Below, in pieces: positions 6,146 to 7,851 of a stretch of 7,851 nt of DNA (positions within the stretch are counted from its first letter, which is position 1; every line of letters starts with the position of its first letter). The notes beneath the pieces are model-generated. The model was given only the letters and a program-made list of their open reading frames with translations. It was not told the DNA's origin and did no database searches. Origin of the DNA: an uncultured Desulfurellaceae bacterium (GTDB lineage Bacteria; Campylobacterota_A; Desulfurellia; Desulfurellales; Hippeaceae); NCBI GenBank assembly GCA_913056505.1, contig CAJXLZ010000040.1:1-7851 (forward strand), given 5' to 3'. The position numbers and the translations under genes are program-made.

Positions 6146-7851
6146 AGCTTTGCATCAAATACATCTTGTATTTTTTTAAACACACTATTAACTATAGCAT
6201 CTATATCTTGATCCGTAAACGTTTTATCATCGTTTCTCAAAATTAGCCTGAATGTCAGACTTTTCTTATTTTCATCATCCAGTTTATCGTAAACATCAAA
6301 CAGACCTACCCTATATATATTCTCATCTTCCTTTATCAGCTTCTCTATCTGCACAACATCTGTTTTCTTATCCACAACAATAGATAGGTCCCTAGTAACT
6401 GTGGGCAGAACAGGCAATTTACTATAAAATATTTTTCTGCTTTCAAGGGATAACAATTTGCTTAAATCAATTTCTCCAACCAATATCCTGCTGCTCGTAA
6501 ATTCAATATTGTAATTCTCGTATATTTTAGGATTAATCTCGCCTATATATCCAATATTCTCACCCAGCACATATACATCCGCACTCCTTTTTGGGTGCAT
6601 AAAATCGAGATTCGCCCTCTTAAATTCTGCGTTAAAGTTCAGACAAGCTACTGCTGCTTCAAATATGCCTTTTACATCGTAAAAATCATAAGCTCTATTT
6701 TTATCGTACCAATTCACAGAGCTGCTGCCGTATAAAAGCACGCCAAGATGTTCGGATTCGGTTATTTCTCCCTTAATTTTTTTAAAAACCCTGCCGATTT
6801 CGAATAGAGAAACATTTTTTACACCTCTATTTAAGTTCAGCTCCAAATTATCTAACAAACCCGTCATCAAGGTTGTTCTCATAACATTTTGATATTCTAT
6901 TAAGACATTCTTTAAGTAGATAAATGATTCACTATCACCGTCAAAATTCTTCAATTTATCATCGGAAGTGAATGAATAGTTGACAGCTTCATACAGTCCC
7001 AAGTCTCTCATAACGCCGCTCAGTCTTATATGCGCATCCTTAAATTTATGTTCTCTTTTAAACGAGACAGAAACAACAGGCATTGTGGGTTCTATTCTAT
7101 CATAGCCTATGATTCTTGCGACCTCCTCTGCAATATCAGCTTCACCCTCTATGTCAAAACGGTATGTCGGAATCTTTACACTAAAATAATTATCATTAAT
7201 TTCAACAGGGTCAAAATCAAGGTTATTCATAACATTGATAATCTGTTTGCTGCTGAATGATGAGCCCAATAGATTATTGATACCATCATAGCTACATGAA
7301 ATACTAGCCCTATCAAATTCGCGACTTTTTTCATCAATAGAATTTTTAAAAACCTTTGCATCAGCATATCTACTCAACAGTGAAAGCGCATATTCAGAAG
7401 CTCTACTGCATAAATTCGGATCAACGCCGCGCTCAAATCTGTGCGAGGCATCTGTATGCATTTTTAATCTTTTAGCAGTTAACCTGATACTTGTTCTGTC
7501 AAAAAAAGCAGCCTCCAAAGCAACCATTTTAGTAGAATCTATGACACTGCTATCTTCTCCACCCATAACGCCCGCTATAGCAATAGGACCTTTATCATCG
7601 CATATGGCAAGCATATTGTTATCTAATTCATATGTTTTGGCATCAAGTGCCAATATTTTCTCATTATTAGATCTTCTTACCGTTATGTTTCCGTTTAACC
7701 TGCCAATATCAAATGCGTGAAGCGGTTGTCCTAAAGCAAGCATAACATAATTTGTTATATCAACAACATTATTTATGGGACGCACCCCGCATTTAAGCAG
7801 TCTTATCTGTATAAAAAACGGCGATGGTTTAACATCTACTTCGGCAACCGA
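6136..7851 (-). CDS. pheT: Phenylalanyl-tRNA synthetase beta subunit, C-terminal ~570 residues (5' end outside window)
   Basis: PheT is the beta subunit of the alpha2-beta2 enzyme that charges tRNA-Phe, and it carries the editing site against tyrosine. The frame is open to the window edge (571 codons plus stop). The GTG at 7785 is internal: upstream codons read KPSPFFIQIRLLKCG, which continues the family sequence into RPINNVVDITNYV. About 200 residues, including the N-terminal tRNA-binding OB domain, lie outside. In visible numbering the B3/B4 editing domain covers roughly 10-170, with LGQPLHAFD (40-48) and HTDASHRFERGVDP (132-145). The B5 domain is about 182-250 (PTYRFDIEGEADIAEEVARIIGYD), then comes the catalytic-like fold lacking active residues. 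The FDX-ACB anticodon domain is about 478-571 (LPVLPTVTRDLSIV, TFRLILRNDDKTFTD). pheS is expected just upstream, but this cannot be seen. Its last codons form the ileS ribosome-binding site. Confidence 0.97.
   Translation of the reverse strand, partial: SVAEVDVKPSPFFIQIRLLKCGVRPINNVVDITNYVMLALGQPLHAFDIGRLNGNITVRRSNNEKILALDAKTYELDNNMLAICDDKGPIAIAGVMGGEDSSVIDSTKMVALEAAFFDRTSIRLTAKRLKMHTDASHRFERGVDPNLCSRASEYALSLLSRYADAKVFKNSIDEKSREFDRASISCSYDGINNLLGSSFSSKQIINVMNNLDFDPVEINDNYFSVKIPTYRFDIEGEADIAEEVARIIGYDRIEPTMPVVSVSFKREHKFKDAHIRLSGVMRDLGLYEAVNYSFTSDDKLKNFDGDSESFIYLKNVLIEYQNVMRTTLMTGLLDNLELNLNRGVKNVSLFEIGRVFKKIKGEITESEHLGVLLYGSSSVNWYDKNRAYDFYDVKGIFEAAVACLNFNAEFKRANLDFMHPKRSADVYVLGENIGYIGEINPKIYENYNIEFTSSRILVGEIDLSKLLSLESRKIFYSKLPVLPTVTRDLSIVVDKKTDVVQIEKLIKEDENIYRVGLFDVYDKLDDENKKSLTFRLILRNDDKTFTDQDIDAIVNSVFKKIQDVFDAKLRG

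Larger units (their letters stand above)
1616..7851 (-). other. Probable five-gene operon pheT-ileS-AMMECR1-membrane protein-lipoprotein
   Basis: Five same-strand genes are separated by 1, 15, 11 and -4 bases, and each downstream gene has a Shine-Dalgarno site in or next to the preceding stop. No promoter-sized gap occurs within the cluster, so a single transcript starting upstream of the window is the simplest reading. No T-box consensus (AGGGTGGNACCGCG-like) is visible in the window. If the synthetases are T-box controlled, the element must lie upstream of pheS or pheT. I found no intrinsic terminator after the lipoprotein gene, so the transcript may run on into ilvE. Confidence 0.75.

Noticed and set aside
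7783..7785. GTG as the pheT start codon
   Set aside because: The frame continues upstream without a stop to 7851 and encodes conserved PheT sequence (KPSPFFIQIRLLKCG before RPINNV). The gene is therefore cut by the window edge rather than starting here.
1..7851. CRISPR arrays, tRNA genes, insertion sequences, phage or defence genes
   Set aside because: No direct repeat arrays, tRNA cloverleaf, transposase or terminal repeats could be seen; nearly every base lies in seven compact housekeeping or hypothetical genes.

Overview
All seven protein-coding genes in this 7.85 kb window lie on the minus strand, so transcription runs from high to low coordinates. In that order they are: pheT (5' end cut by the window edge), ileS, an AMMECR1-domain gene, a small gene for a two-helix membrane protein, a small gene for a lipoprotein-like TPR-type protein, ilvE, and the start of glnS (3' end cut by the window edge). 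The DNA is AT-rich and uses the standard code. Shine-Dalgarno sites are clear. There are no tRNA or rRNA genes, mobile elements, CRISPR arrays or phage genes, and coding density is very high.

The first five genes are packed like one operon. The pheT stop and ileS start are 1 base apart, and the ileS ribosome-binding site is written into the last codons of pheT. The next gaps are 15 and 11 bases, and the two small genes overlap by 4 bases (GTGA). A 97-base gap then precedes ilvE. It holds a good sigma-70 type promoter (TTGACA, 18-base spacer, TAATAT) with a predicted leader of only about 20 bases. A 65-base gap separates ilvE from glnS and contains a perfect TATAAT without a well-placed -35. 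I see no GC-rich hairpin with a U-run in either gap, so read-through from pheT to glnS is possible.

The theme is amino-acid activation. PheT is the beta subunit of phenylalanyl-tRNA synthetase. IleRS and GlnRS charge tRNA-Ile and tRNA-Gln. IlvE makes or degrades the branched-chain amino acids, including isoleucine. The AMMECR1-family protein and the two small envelope proteins are passengers of unknown function behind two synthetase genes.

The organism is a bacterium. The AT-rich DNA, a bacterial GlnRS, an IleRS with an N-terminus and zinc sites that I recall from deltaproteobacterial-type enzymes, and a signal-peptide lipoprotein would fit an AT-rich Gram-negative lineage such as Desulfurellales, Deferribacteres or other delta-like groups. 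This is a guess from protein character. A member of the Clostridia cannot be excluded.

I found no clear evidence of a new multi-gene system such as a defence island, secretion cassette or new RNA. The most interesting leads are the uncharacterised AMMECR1, membrane-hairpin and lipoprotein trio co-transcribed with pheT-ileS, and the compact ilvE promoter region.
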